Virus record (IMG/VR): IMGVR_UViG_3300046010_002232
Location: 1 to 29,195 of that record
Direction: 5' to 3' (one strand)
Source of the DNA: a virus
DNA length: 29,195 nucleotides
The notes below the pieces were generated by a model. The model did no database searches and was not told where the DNA came from. It saw only the letters and a list, made by a program, of their open reading frames with translations. Numbering within the stretch: position 1 is the first letter of the stretch; each line of letters begins with the position of its first letter. Made by a program: the position numbers and the translations under genes. Of the stretch, positions 16,101 to 24,000 are shown piece after piece.

Positions 16101-17168
16101 ATACCTGGAAATGTTTACTATAATATACAAGAACAAAATCAAAATATAGGAATTGGAGCTCCATTAATTTTACAGTTAAACAACGTAACATCTGACAACT
16201 CAGACTTCAACGCATTTGCTTTTGGTAATGGTGTTGAGTCATATAGAATTTACGACAACTACTTAAGACCTACAATGAAGTATAGTCCTAGAGCAACAAG
16301 CGTTATTGAGGACTATAAGCAGGAAGAAAAAATGGCATCACTTTGCTATAGTGGTATATATAAGGGAGACACATCAACCAATCGATTAAACTCATTTAAT
16401 TTATCACAGGCAAACTTCAAGAATTTAGATAAGCAGTACGGACCGATACAGAAATTGTATGCACAAGATACCAACCTAATGGTATTACAGCAGGACAAAA
16501 TAACGTCAGTTCTTTATGGAAAGAACTTATTAGTTGATGCTGTTGGTGGTGGTCAAGTGGCATCTGTACCTGAGGTGTTAGGTAATCAAATTGTTCATCC
16601 ATCTGAGTATGGTATCAGTAATAACCCAGAGAGCTTTGCGAAGTTTTCAAACATGGTGTTTTTTACTGACTCAAGACGAGGTGCTGTCCTTCAGATGTTG
16701 GGCGATCAAGTTATTGAGATATCAGCAAATGGTATGCGTAACTACTTTAGGGATGAATTAAAAGATAGCCCTAATACTCAAAAGTTAGGTATGTATGATC
16801 CGTATAATGATACATATGTTCTATCATTTACTGATGTTAGACAGGGTCTTTGTGAACTTTCAATTAGTCAAGATCAAAGATATTTATCTTGGAACACAGA
16901 TGGAAATTCATATTTTATGTTCAGTATAATGTCTAATACATACTGGACTATTAGTCTAGAAGATTCAGGTTATGGAACTTCATGGGTAGATATATTGATT
17001 GACTCAGGTTATGGTGATCAAGACATATATGCATATATAGATAGTAATGACTCTGAATCTTTAAGAAATGTAGATTTTGTTGTTCAGTATTGTGATGGGT
17101 CAACAGAAACATTTACATTAATTCAATACGGAACTGAGTTGCCACCTCCTCCAGAAGAAGAAGAATAA
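13101..17168 (+). CDS. Tail stabilization/muzzle-type protein, main part (1355 aa)
   Basis: The N terminus contains KTFIKGKMNKDLDERLIPDG, the opening I associate with the large stabilization (muzzle) proteins of crAss-like phages. KFIYFSYRFKYKDNQYSSLS and a later propeller-like segment, FSNMVFFTDSRRGAVLQMLG with ISANGMRNYF (about 1180-1220), also fit. These proteins build the distal part of the short tail below the ring proteins. The core is beta-rich. Between about residues 530 and 1010 there is a Ser/Tyr/Asp/Pro-rich, lower-complexity section that looks like an insertion relative to the core. The protein ends with YGTELPPPPEEEE. The C-terminal domain usual in this family (the 'GWxSFxSYxPxWM' part) is absent and is found in the next gene. 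Start ATG 13101 overlaps the preceding stop (TAATG). Confidence 0.75.
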   Translation: MAVELNKTFIKGKMNKDLDERLIPDGEYIDAINVTIDTASGSNIGAVSNSLGNALVSNIQTLVEAQGVTYSGSNSKTIGAVTYEADNLIYWLVTSDTFDAIFEYSEVFNFTSIVLLCTNPGSVLNFNKNYPVTGINFIPASKGEGPFLYWTDGLNPPRRINIARSKSYTTDDPRIVEDINVILRPPLYSPKIDLSFNTNIETSNNIQDKFIYFSYRFKYKDNQYSSLSPFSSVAFHASGFAYDYNTGDNKGMLNKYNEVDVTFDTGNEFVEQIQVLYFDTYRLNVYIIDNYNKDDLSLLDDSKYTITFSANKIYTPIESSEVTRLFDNVPLTAKAQEIIGNRLVYGNYVQFRDIVNAEGIKIVPNYGLSLYPEAITTEPKKTFRSDRDYEIGIVYLDEYGRMTTALTSKTNTLYIPSLNSDTANSIKVTLNNDPPFWATNYRFVIKQAQGDYYNIFPRTFVVDGVFRYFLINESDRDKITVGGYIIFKTADGIATHSNKQFKVLELEYKTATSPFTTEGLYFKIKADPVDVFLDEPQSTPTNATGQGRGPKNNANPTCLGDQTVSPVVDRSSDVTFEYSYYANNGDNTLIYPYQNGAPDINIQYAYAGGELSKDYRISIKIVSETEFQVSTAPDSDTGWGSSISIPPSSSSYFLSIALTPTYGDPPDFELYFDDGNYNIGDLYIFNVRCNGIYNPVPITPPYIFSSTVIDGIYSYSGIPSDNDMGNISPDEYGGHAILAYNGPIYPGAVININIVRDYAPTDPSAPVRNQNNTWTSDNYYKNLEEWFWRSGAYQSFKYKDFSDSLVTSANNIIFRRSSTSTPQYSTDPSLSDQTNYIEEDINGTLCMLIRGVGDNYICNRNEIVATLDITQTPTVQLSAETVPLESDVDVFYEMRKTYRIENGNHMVSWYYADFTYGAIWPDVPAEFDNYIVLGPESTTVIEDTDMMHSFNVGEIIYLRTTDTIPPIYGPLNGYYNILHIINDYAIIIDVDVSSVLSGQVIPGNVYYNIQEQNQNIGIGAPLILQLNNVTSDNSDFNAFAFGNGVESYRIYDNYLRPTMKYSPRATSVIEDYKQEEKMASLCYSGIYKGDTSTNRLNSFNLSQANFKNLDKQYGPIQKLYAQDTNLMVLQQDKITSVLYGKNLLVDAVGGGQVASVPEVLGNQIVHPSEYGISNNPESFAKFSNMVFFTDSRRGAVLQMLGDQVIEISANGMRNYFRDELKDSPNTQKLGMYDPYNDTYVLSFTDVRQGLCELSISQDQRYLSWNTDGNSYFMFSIMSNTYWTISLEDSGYGTSWVDILIDSGYGDQDIYAYIDSNDSESLRNVDFVVQYCDGSTETFTLIQYGTELPPPPEEEE

Positions 17169-17172
17169 TTAA

Positions 17173-17180
17173 TATCTTTG
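17173..17180 (+). promoter_or_regulatory. Bacteroidota-type -7 element (TATCTTTG) almost abutting a start codon
   Basis: TATCTTTG matches TAnnTTTG and ends only four bases before ATG 17185. If it is used, transcription would begin at or next to the start codon, giving a leaderless mRNA. It is identical to the element at 11450-11457. No -33 match is visible. Confidence 0.4.
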
Positions 17181-17184
17181 TACT

Positions 17185-18504
17185 ATGTGTGATTGCATAA
17201 AAATAAACTATATTCCAATTGGTGGTGAGCCTGTATCTACAGAGGTTATTTCTAATGGTATTATAAATAGTAAGAACTACTATGAGTTTAGTATTCCTGC
17301 GCAAAGTTCAGGTTGCGATACTATTAGTATTACATATCAATTAATTGGTGAAGAGCCTGTTACGGTGGAGGTTGAGAGTAGTGGTGTTGACCCTGAAACA
17401 AATAAACCTTATTATGATTTTAATATAAATGAAACTGGAGTTCAAATATATCCTCTTATAAATGAATTTTATAATAATTGGGTTTTTTCATACGAGAATG
17501 ATGTAGAAGCATTCATACCTATTGACACCCCCTGCCCTTTCGGTACTTACACAATTGAAGAGGGTAGCATATTTGAAGCGTTTGAGGTTTCTCTTGTATC
17601 AGAACAATCTTTCACTATTTCATGGGATGGTATAAAGTGGTGTTTATTTTTAGGTGAGTCACTTTTATGGGTGCTAGCTGAAGATGAAGATTGTCCAATA
17701 GGAAATTGGGATAATGAGTCTGATACAACTTACTTCTCTGGATTTAGTACTGAAGAATGTGAACCAAAAAGAACGGTAACATATTCAAAAGTATCTGAAG
17801 GATGGAATTCATTTTGGTCTTATCAGCCTGACTGGATGACTGAAATGAATAGCACATTTTATACTTTTAAAGAAGGTGAGCTCTGGAAGCATAACGTGAA
17901 CACAACTAGAAACAATTTCTATGGTCAGCAGTATGGTTCTAAAATAAGGACGATATTTAATGAGCAACCTTTAGAGGTAAAGGTATTTAATACGTTATCG
18001 TTAAACAGCACTCACACTTGGACTGCTGACATATATACCAATATATCTGCAGGTTCAATTGACTACACTTACTTTGTAGAAAAAGAAAATCAATGGTTTG
18101 CTTATATAAGAAGATTTGACAACACTATTGATGTTAAAGCCTTATCTACTCAAGGGGTAGGATCTGCAAATAGCATTGACATAACTGATCCAACGGCTGT
18201 TGAATTGAACTTTTCTTTTAATGTTGACTCAAGCATTAGTATTGGAGATAAGTTATACAAAAATTCAGGAAGCAACTTAATTTTGGTAGGCACAATTGTA
18301 GGAATATCATCAAATATGATAATTGTAGATACAAGTGTTGGAAGTATACCACTAATAACTGACTTCTTGATATCTGTAAAAAATAGCCAAGCTGAATCAT
18401 TTGGTTCTCGTGGATACTATATGAATGTGTATTTATCTAATGATTTAACTGAAGAAGTAAAATTGTTTGCTATAGGCTCTTCAGTATTCAAAAGTTTTCT
18501 GTAA
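17185..18504 (+). CDS. Second stabilization/muzzle-type tail protein with N-terminal repeats (439 aa)
   Basis: The N terminus holds two similar modules of about 40 residues: CDCIKINYIPIGGEPVSTEV from residue 2 and CDTISITYQLIGEEPVTVEV from residue 44, each ending in a YY-x-F-x-I strand. Two Cys-Pro turns follow, CPFG at 117-120 and CPIG at 170-173, suggesting another degenerate repeat. From about residue 197 the sequence reads TVTYSKVSEGWNSFWSYQPD, then WMTEMNSTFYTFKEGELWKH and later RNNFYGQQYGSKIRTIFNEQ. That is the C-terminal domain I would expect at the end of a crAss-like stabilization protein. The upstream gene lacks it, so the function appears divided between two proteins. The frame differs from the upstream gene and a 16-base gap intervenes, so this is a separate gene. 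A surface-exposed or receptor-contacting role for the N-terminal repeats is possible. Confidence 0.72.
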   Translation: MCDCIKINYIPIGGEPVSTEVISNGIINSKNYYEFSIPAQSSGCDTISITYQLIGEEPVTVEVESSGVDPETNKPYYDFNINETGVQIYPLINEFYNNWVFSYENDVEAFIPIDTPCPFGTYTIEEGSIFEAFEVSLVSEQSFTISWDGIKWCLFLGESLLWVLAEDEDCPIGNWDNESDTTYFSGFSTEECEPKRTVTYSKVSEGWNSFWSYQPDWMTEMNSTFYTFKEGELWKHNVNTTRNNFYGQQYGSKIRTIFNEQPLEVKVFNTLSLNSTHTWTADIYTNISAGSIDYTYFVEKENQWFAYIRRFDNTIDVKALSTQGVGSANSIDITDPTAVELNFSFNVDSSISIGDKLYKNSGSNLILVGTIVGISSNMIIVDTSVGSIPLITDFLISVKNSQAESFGSRGYYMNVYLSNDLTEEVKLFAIGSSVFKSFL

Positions 18505-18509
18505 ATTTG
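18502..18509 (+). promoter_or_regulatory. TAnnTTTG element overlapping a stop codon, 3 bases before ATG
   Basis: TAAATTTG matches TAnnTTTG. Its first three bases are the TAA stop of the preceding gene, and only three bases separate it from ATG 18513. As at 17173-17180, use of this element would give a leaderless transcript. The AT-rich context raises the chance of coincidence. Confidence 0.3.
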
Positions 18510-18512
18510 TGT

Positions 18513-18914
18513 ATGGAAGTTCGACTATTGAATGGCAATGACTATGAGACATTGTCATCGTGGTGGAGAGATTGGAGATGGACTCCTCCTCCTGCTGATA
18601 TGTTACCAGAGAATGGTACAGGTGGGGTGATGGTGTCTAAGGATGGTGTTGAGATATGTGCTGGATTTGTTTACTTTACGAACTCAAAGGCAGCATGGAT
18701 TGAATTTATAGTATCTAACTTTCAATACAAAGAAAATGATAGGCATGAGGCTCTTGAATTTCTTATAAATGTATTGATTGAATTAGTTAAAGATGCAGGT
18801 GATTTTAAATATATTTATACATCACTAAAGAGTAAAAGTCTAATTGACAGATATAGCAATTGTGGCTTTATTAAAGGAGATAGCAATTGTCAAGAAATGG
18901 TTAAAATATTATAA
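18513..18914 (+). CDS. GNAT-like protein in the tail gene block
   Basis: I start at ATG 18513; an in-frame TTG two codons earlier is less likely. The product, 133 residues, begins MEVRLLNGNDYETLSSWWRD and contains RWTPPPADMLPENGTGGVMV. A strand pair follows (EICAGFVYFTNSKAAWIEFI with VSNFQYKENDRHEALEFLI), and it ends IDRYSNCGFIKGDSNCQEMV plus KIL. Strand-helix order and the ending 'Y-x-x-x-GFxxGD...M-K-L' fit the GNAT N-acetyltransferase fold. The acetyl-CoA loop is not canonical: the R/Q-x-x-G-x-G/A motif is replaced by ENDRHEAL, so it may use a different acyl donor or be non-enzymatic. Such small GNAT-like genes recur among phage structural genes, where they might modify virion proteins. 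The substrate is unknown. Confidence 0.65.
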   Translation: MEVRLLNGNDYETLSSWWRDWRWTPPPADMLPENGTGGVMVSKDGVEICAGFVYFTNSKAAWIEFIVSNFQYKENDRHEALEFLINVLIELVKDAGDFKYIYTSLKSKSLIDRYSNCGFIKGDSNCQEMVKIL

Positions 18915-18915
18915 C

Positions 18916-19596
18916 ATGGCAGCAGTAACAGGAACGATAGTAGCTTTAGGTGGTTTAGGTTTGAGTGCAGCTCAAGCTATCAAAGCCAATAAAGATATGA
19001 AAACGGCATCACAGGCGGCAGCTAAAGCGGCAGGTGAATTAAAAAACATCAAGGAGTTTAATGCATTCAAGCAAGTTCAAGTCCCTACCTTAGGATTTGA
19101 ATTGGCGCAACAATCACAAGCTCAAGCAACAACACAAGCAATGCAATCATTGCAGGGTGCAGGTGCTGAGGGTGTTATTGGTGGAGTAGGAAATGTACTT
19201 CAAGCTGGAAACGAACAAGCTTTAAATTTAGCTGCTCAGGCAGGTCAAGCACAGTATCAAAGAGATATGGCACAAGCTGAGGCAGAGCAAGGTATTCAAG
19301 CTAGACAGCAAGAACGTAATCTTATGATTGGATTAAATGAAATGCAAAGTGCTCAAAATGAAAGACAAGCTGCTGAAGAAAGAAAGAATGCTGCAATTGA
19401 AGGTATGTTTAGTTCGGCAGGAAGTGCATTAACTAGTGGAGCAGGCGCATTAAACTTATACAAGAAATCAGGTAGCACTACTAATTTTAATGTAGGTGAT
19501 AAACCTAAACCAGGACAACCTGGTAGTGGTGTTATGGCTTATCAAGGTCAACCTACTACACAGAATTATAATATGTGGACTGGTCTTCCTGAATAA
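18916..19596 (+). CDS. Ala/Gln-rich internal virion (ejection) protein candidate, 226 aa
   Basis: The frame extends upstream to 18844, but that start lies deep inside the GNAT-like gene. ATG 18916, one base after that gene ends, gives the natural N terminus MAAVTGTIVALGGLGLSAAQ. This is a Gly-rich hydrophobic segment (about residues 3-22) able to insert in membranes. The rest is rich in Ala, Gln and Glu and almost wholly helical to about residue 175, followed by a flexible Gly/Pro/Gln/Asn tail ending in NMWTGLPE. Composition, size and position after the tail proteins resemble T7 gp14 or P22 gp7, which are stored in the head and ejected to form a channel across the envelope. This is inference from composition and order, not homology. 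Confidence 0.72.
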   Translation: MAAVTGTIVALGGLGLSAAQAIKANKDMKTASQAAAKAAGELKNIKEFNAFKQVQVPTLGFELAQQSQAQATTQAMQSLQGAGAEGVIGGVGNVLQAGNEQALNLAAQAGQAQYQRDMAQAEAEQGIQARQQERNLMIGLNEMQSAQNERQAAEERKNAAIEGMFSSAGSALTSGAGALNLYKKSGSTTNFNVGDKPKPGQPGSGVMAYQGQPTTQNYNMWTGLPE

Positions 19597-19607
19597 AATA
19601 AATAAAA

Positions 19608-21074
19608 ATGTCAAACAGATACAACGAATATACAGGATTTATACCAGCAAGTAATCCAATAGATTGGGCGAAGCTTACTGGTGGGTTAGTTACTACTATA
19701 CAAGGTATAGGTGCTGCAAGAGAAGCTGAAAAACAACTACTTGATAAATTGCAATATGATAATAGTAAGATATTACAAAATACAGAACTAGGTAAAAGTC
19801 AGACATTAAATCAATTGATTCTATCTGGATCAAATCAAGGTAGAGAATCAATGATGGAGTGGAATCGTTTATTGAAAGCTGGTCAAATTACACCTCTTGA
19901 ATATAAAAATAGAATAAACAACTTGATGGATAGCTGGTCTACATTTGCTAATACTGCAAAAAGTTATGACCAACAAATGCAAGAAGCATTAAAAAGACAA
20001 CAGGAAGGTATAGGATCAGGTCTTGAGTTAGAACTGAACAATAGACTCTCTCAGTTAGGAGATTTAAGAAATAAAGCAACTCAAGTAGATCCTAATAATG
20101 GTAACTTTATTATTGGTCAACTAGGCCAAGATGGTTTATTTAATCCTTCAAGCATAATGGATTTAAGGTCTATATCTCAACCAGGAAATATGATTGATAA
20201 TAAAGTTGATTTATCAACTATTGTCGACGAGAAAACAAAAGGTTGGGAAGATTGGACTATTGAATTAGGTAATAAGACTATAACAGACGCATTGCAAAAT
20301 CCTGCTATACAAAGAGCAAGACTTGATTTGGCTAATGGTATATTAAGTAATCCTAGAGCTACAACGAGCATTCTAAAAGACAATACTGACGGAAATTACG
20401 ATTTCTATTACAGTAATGATGATTTAAATTCAAAACTTCAAGACAGAGTATCTAAAGAAAATGAACTTAACAAACAACTTGGAAAACCTGCTTTAGATGG
20501 TTATGCTTTAGATAAATTTATTGAATCTGAGAAAGAAAAGTTTATATTGCTTGCTCAAGATGATCAAGGTGTTTATCAGCCAAATTTGACAAATAAACAA
20601 ATTGAAGATGCAAAGCAAACTGTATTGGACGCTATTGACTCAAGACTAGAAAGAAAGGTTGAACTAGATGAGCCTGATAGAGGAGGCGGAGGTGGAGGCG
20701 GAGGCGGAGGCCGAAAAAGTGAAGATAAAAGCCAAGAAAATGCAGCTATGATAGCTGGATATAAAGCCACATTAAGAGCTTGGGGTGCTGATCCTGATGC
20801 AACAATATCAAGTGGTAGTTGGGTAAAATCATCTAGTGGACCTGATTTTGGTGGTTTAAAACAAGGTTATACATATACACCTAAGAATGGAGGAATTGAA
20901 GTTTCTAAGGGTAGAGATGTTGTCTTTTTTGCTAAGACACCAAAAGATTTATCTCAGTTTGTATATAATGTAGAGCCAGCAAAAGCATCTTTAAATTGGG
21001 AAGAAGCTAGGAAAATGGCTAGATCAAGTCAATCAAGTGGTAGTAATAAAGGAAGCTCTGGTATTCAGTGGTAA
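19608..21074 (+). CDS. Probable internal virion/cargo protein with a poly-Gly tract (488 aa)
   Basis: The N terminus, FIPASNPIDWAKLTGGLVTT (11-30), contains a short amphipathic or hydrophobic segment. It is followed by a long helical, Gln/Leu-rich region (about 35-145). The middle (150-350) is mixed charged helix. Ten consecutive glycines at 359-368, flanked by arginines, form a flexible linker to a C-terminal domain (about 375-465) with GYKATLRAWGADPDATISSG and VVFFAKTPKDLSQFVYNVEP. The end is Ser/Gly-rich. No catalytic motif is recognised. Its place between the Ala/Gln-rich protein and the giant ORF suggests it is part of the same packaged or ejected set. The start ATG 19608 lies behind an A-rich leader with no Shine-Dalgarno. 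Confidence 0.72.
   Translation: MSNRYNEYTGFIPASNPIDWAKLTGGLVTTIQGIGAAREAEKQLLDKLQYDNSKILQNTELGKSQTLNQLILSGSNQGRESMMEWNRLLKAGQITPLEYKNRINNLMDSWSTFANTAKSYDQQMQEALKRQQEGIGSGLELELNNRLSQLGDLRNKATQVDPNNGNFIIGQLGQDGLFNPSSIMDLRSISQPGNMIDNKVDLSTIVDEKTKGWEDWTIELGNKTITDALQNPAIQRARLDLANGILSNPRATTSILKDNTDGNYDFYYSNDDLNSKLQDRVSKENELNKQLGKPALDGYALDKFIESEKEKFILLAQDDQGVYQPNLTNKQIEDAKQTVLDAIDSRLERKVELDEPDRGGGGGGGGGGRKSEDKSQENAAMIAGYKATLRAWGADPDATISSGSWVKSSSGPDFGGLKQGYTYTPKNGGIEVSKGRDVVFFAKTPKDLSQFVYNVEPAKASLNWEEARKMARSSQSSGSNKGSSGIQW
20682..20711 (+). repeat. GGAGGC-type short tandem repeat encoding ten glycines
   Basis: Thirty bases consist of alternating GGA, GGC and one GGT codon, giving a G-rich run on the coding strand within otherwise AT-rich DNA. 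The pattern is close to a hexanucleotide repeat (GGAGGC/GGCGGA) and could change length by slippage in whole-codon or whole-hexamer steps without breaking the frame. The closely spaced GG pairs could also form a two-tetrad G-quadruplex. Confidence 0.8.
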
Positions 21075-21090
21075 TTAAAAATATATAAAC

Positions 21091-24000
21091 ATGCCTAACG
21101 ATAATTTAAAGAAGTATTACGATTATTTAAAAGCAAATAATGCTGATGTTGCACCAAATTATGATGCATTTGCTAACGCTTTGAGCGATGAGAATAACGC
21201 TAAAAAATATCACTCATATTTATTGAATAATGGTTTTGATGCTCCTAAAGATTATAATGTTTTTGTAAATCGATTAGGTTTAGTAAAAAAAAAAGAGGTT
21301 TCACAATCAACACCAAAAAATGGAGCTGTTTCATCGGTTACACAAGAAATGGTTCGAAAGAAGCGTTCGGAATATTCATCTCCAGATGATGGTATTTATT
21401 CAAATCCAGAAAATAATCAAAACTATAAAAAAGTTTCAGGTGTTTGGTATAAAGATGTAACAGGTGCTGGCGATTATAAAGAAATAAAATCTGGAAATGT
21501 CAAGTATAGATATGACTACCTAAATAAAAATGCAAAGATGATTGCTGATATTAACGGCAATCCAGTACAACCAAATTATGAATTAGCTAATCAAAAACAA
21601 ATTGAAAAAGCTTATAATATAACTCCAGAAAAAGTAAAAAAAGAAGAAGAGTTAAGGCAAAAAGAAATAGCTAAAAAAGCTCCAGAATTAAAACAATTTA
21701 AACCAGCTATTGCTGATGGTAAGTTATTTGATATTTCTGATGATAAAGGAAAAGCTGAATTTGAAAAAGCTCACTTTGAATATGTTAAAAGTGGTAAATA
21801 TCAAGAGGACGTTGAGAAAGTTAAAAAAGAAAATGATCTCAACGATATATTAAATACTGTTACTACTGACTTAGTAGGTTCAAACGAAGATGAGGTAATA
21901 TCAAAATTACAAGGTAAGTTAAAGAAATACGAATACCTTGAAATAGAACCTGCTGGAAGAGGTTATGATGGTATAAAGATTAAAAATAATGTAACTGGCG
22001 AAAGTAAATTTATTAATCTTGACAACTGGACAACTGATAGAGATAACGAAGAAGCAAAATTACTTAAGGGTTTCTTAGAAGTAAATATAGTTAATGATGA
22101 GTACATCAAAAAACAAAAACAAGTAAATGATCTAAGAGATAGAATTGAATCTGAAAAGAAAACAAATCCATACAATGTAATATTTCTTCAAAAAGAACTT
22201 GATGAGTTGTTACCTCAACTTGATAAAGAAAGAGAGAAAAAGCTTGACTATATGTCAAAAGATAAATATAGATCAGCTGCTTCTTTTGATAAATATGAAA
22301 TAGACAGAATAAATGACAATATAACTAAAACTATTTTAAAGAAAGAAGATATAAAAAGAGAAGCTTCTGAATTAAATAAATATGAGCAAGACGTAAATGA
22401 GTCATTTAAAAAAGGTTTAATAACAGAAGAAGATTATAATGTCAACTACCTACCTAAAATAAATAAAAGAAAGGAAGAAATTGATAACAATATAAAGTCA
22501 CTTAAAGACGACTACAGAAACATATCTAATGAGCAATCTGATGTAAAAAATATAGCAGGTAATGCTTTTATAGTTGAATCAGAAAGGGGAAATATTTTAT
22601 CAGGAACTGCGTTTTCATTTGTCCAAGGTTTTGAGCAAGCAGCTAGAATTATTGTTGAAGGAGATGAATATGCAAGAGGATCTGCAAAGGGAATTATAAC
22701 ATCTCAATTTGCACCTGAGTCTTTTAGTGAAGAATATTTATCATCAGAAAAAAGAAATGCTTTTGAACAAGTTGTTTTTGGTTTATCTAACTCTGGTGGT
22801 TCAGCATTAGCAGGTGCTATGACTGGAGGTCCTGTTGGATCTACACTTGGATTGTATGCATCTTCTTACACAAATTTTAGAGATCAAATGAATGGTCCTG
22901 AATTTAAAGATGTATCTGAAGGTGAAAAGATGCTACTTGCTGGATCTGTAGGTGCTATTACTTCATTGTTAGAAAAATATGGATTAACTAAAATGTTTAG
23001 TAAATCTCCAGTAAATAATAAAATAGTAAATTACGTTTTCTCTAAATCACTAAAAGGACTTCCTGAAAATGCTACAGCAGAGATGATTGATAATGCTGTA
23101 GAGAAAGAACTAAAAGGATTGATTGCAAACAAAGTTTTAAAAGTTACTGGTGCTGGTTTAATAGAATACTCTACTGAGGCAGGTCAAGAGTTAACTGAAA
23201 TAGGTGCTAAAGAATTATTAAATCAAGTAAAAGGAAAGAAATACTTTGAGAATCCAAAAACATTTGGTGAAGTATTTGAAAGAGCAAACAAAGCTGGGTT
23301 ACTTGGTTTGTTGGGTGGTGCTGGAATGCAATCAATTACTCAAGCTACATTAACTGCAAAGCAGCAGTTAGATAAATATCAATTAAGCAATATTGAAAAT
23401 ACTATAAACAATAAAGACATTAAAGATTTATTTGTTCTCAATATAAAAGATAGAATTTTATCAGGTGAAATAACGAAAGATCAAGGACAAAGAGAATTAA
23501 ATTCTCTTAAAGAATCTGAAGGTGTCCTAAGACAAATACCAGATAATTTATCAAATGATGATAGATATACATCTTTTAAATTAATAAACGAAAGAGAAAA
23601 TTTGCGTAAGCAAATGGAAGGGAAAGACCCTGCTCTTGTTACTCCCATATCAAATAGGATTAATGAGATTAATAATGAACTAAAAACAATAAGTGAAAAT
23701 GCCGTTCAAGTCGAAACAGCAGGTGAAATTCCTGTACAGCCAGAAACCGCAGTTGGCGGAGAAGTGGCGCAAGGAGAACCCCAAGCAGAACCTAAAGTCG
23801 CTACCGAAGAAGGTAAAAAAGAGCAAATAACAGCACAAATAAATATTGCTCCTTTATTTGATACCAAGGTTACAAATGTTCAAGAGGCTGAGTCAATAAG
23901 ACAATCTGAAATGTATCAGAACTATAAAAAAGATATGTCTGATACTGCTCAAAGATTTGGTATACAAGTTGACAATATTGAAGATACAATTGGTGGATAT

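Noticed and set aside
17169-17184. Frameshift joining the 1355- and 439-residue tail genes
   Set aside because: The first gene ends in a plausible PPPPEEEE tail, a 16-base gap with a promoter-like motif follows, and the second begins with a repeat module, so two genes are more likely. A comparison with relatives would settle it.
18844-18915. Start at 18844 for the Ala/Gln-rich protein
   Set aside because: It would overlap the GNAT-like gene by about 70 bases and add an unrelated segment before the typical MAAVTG start at 18916.
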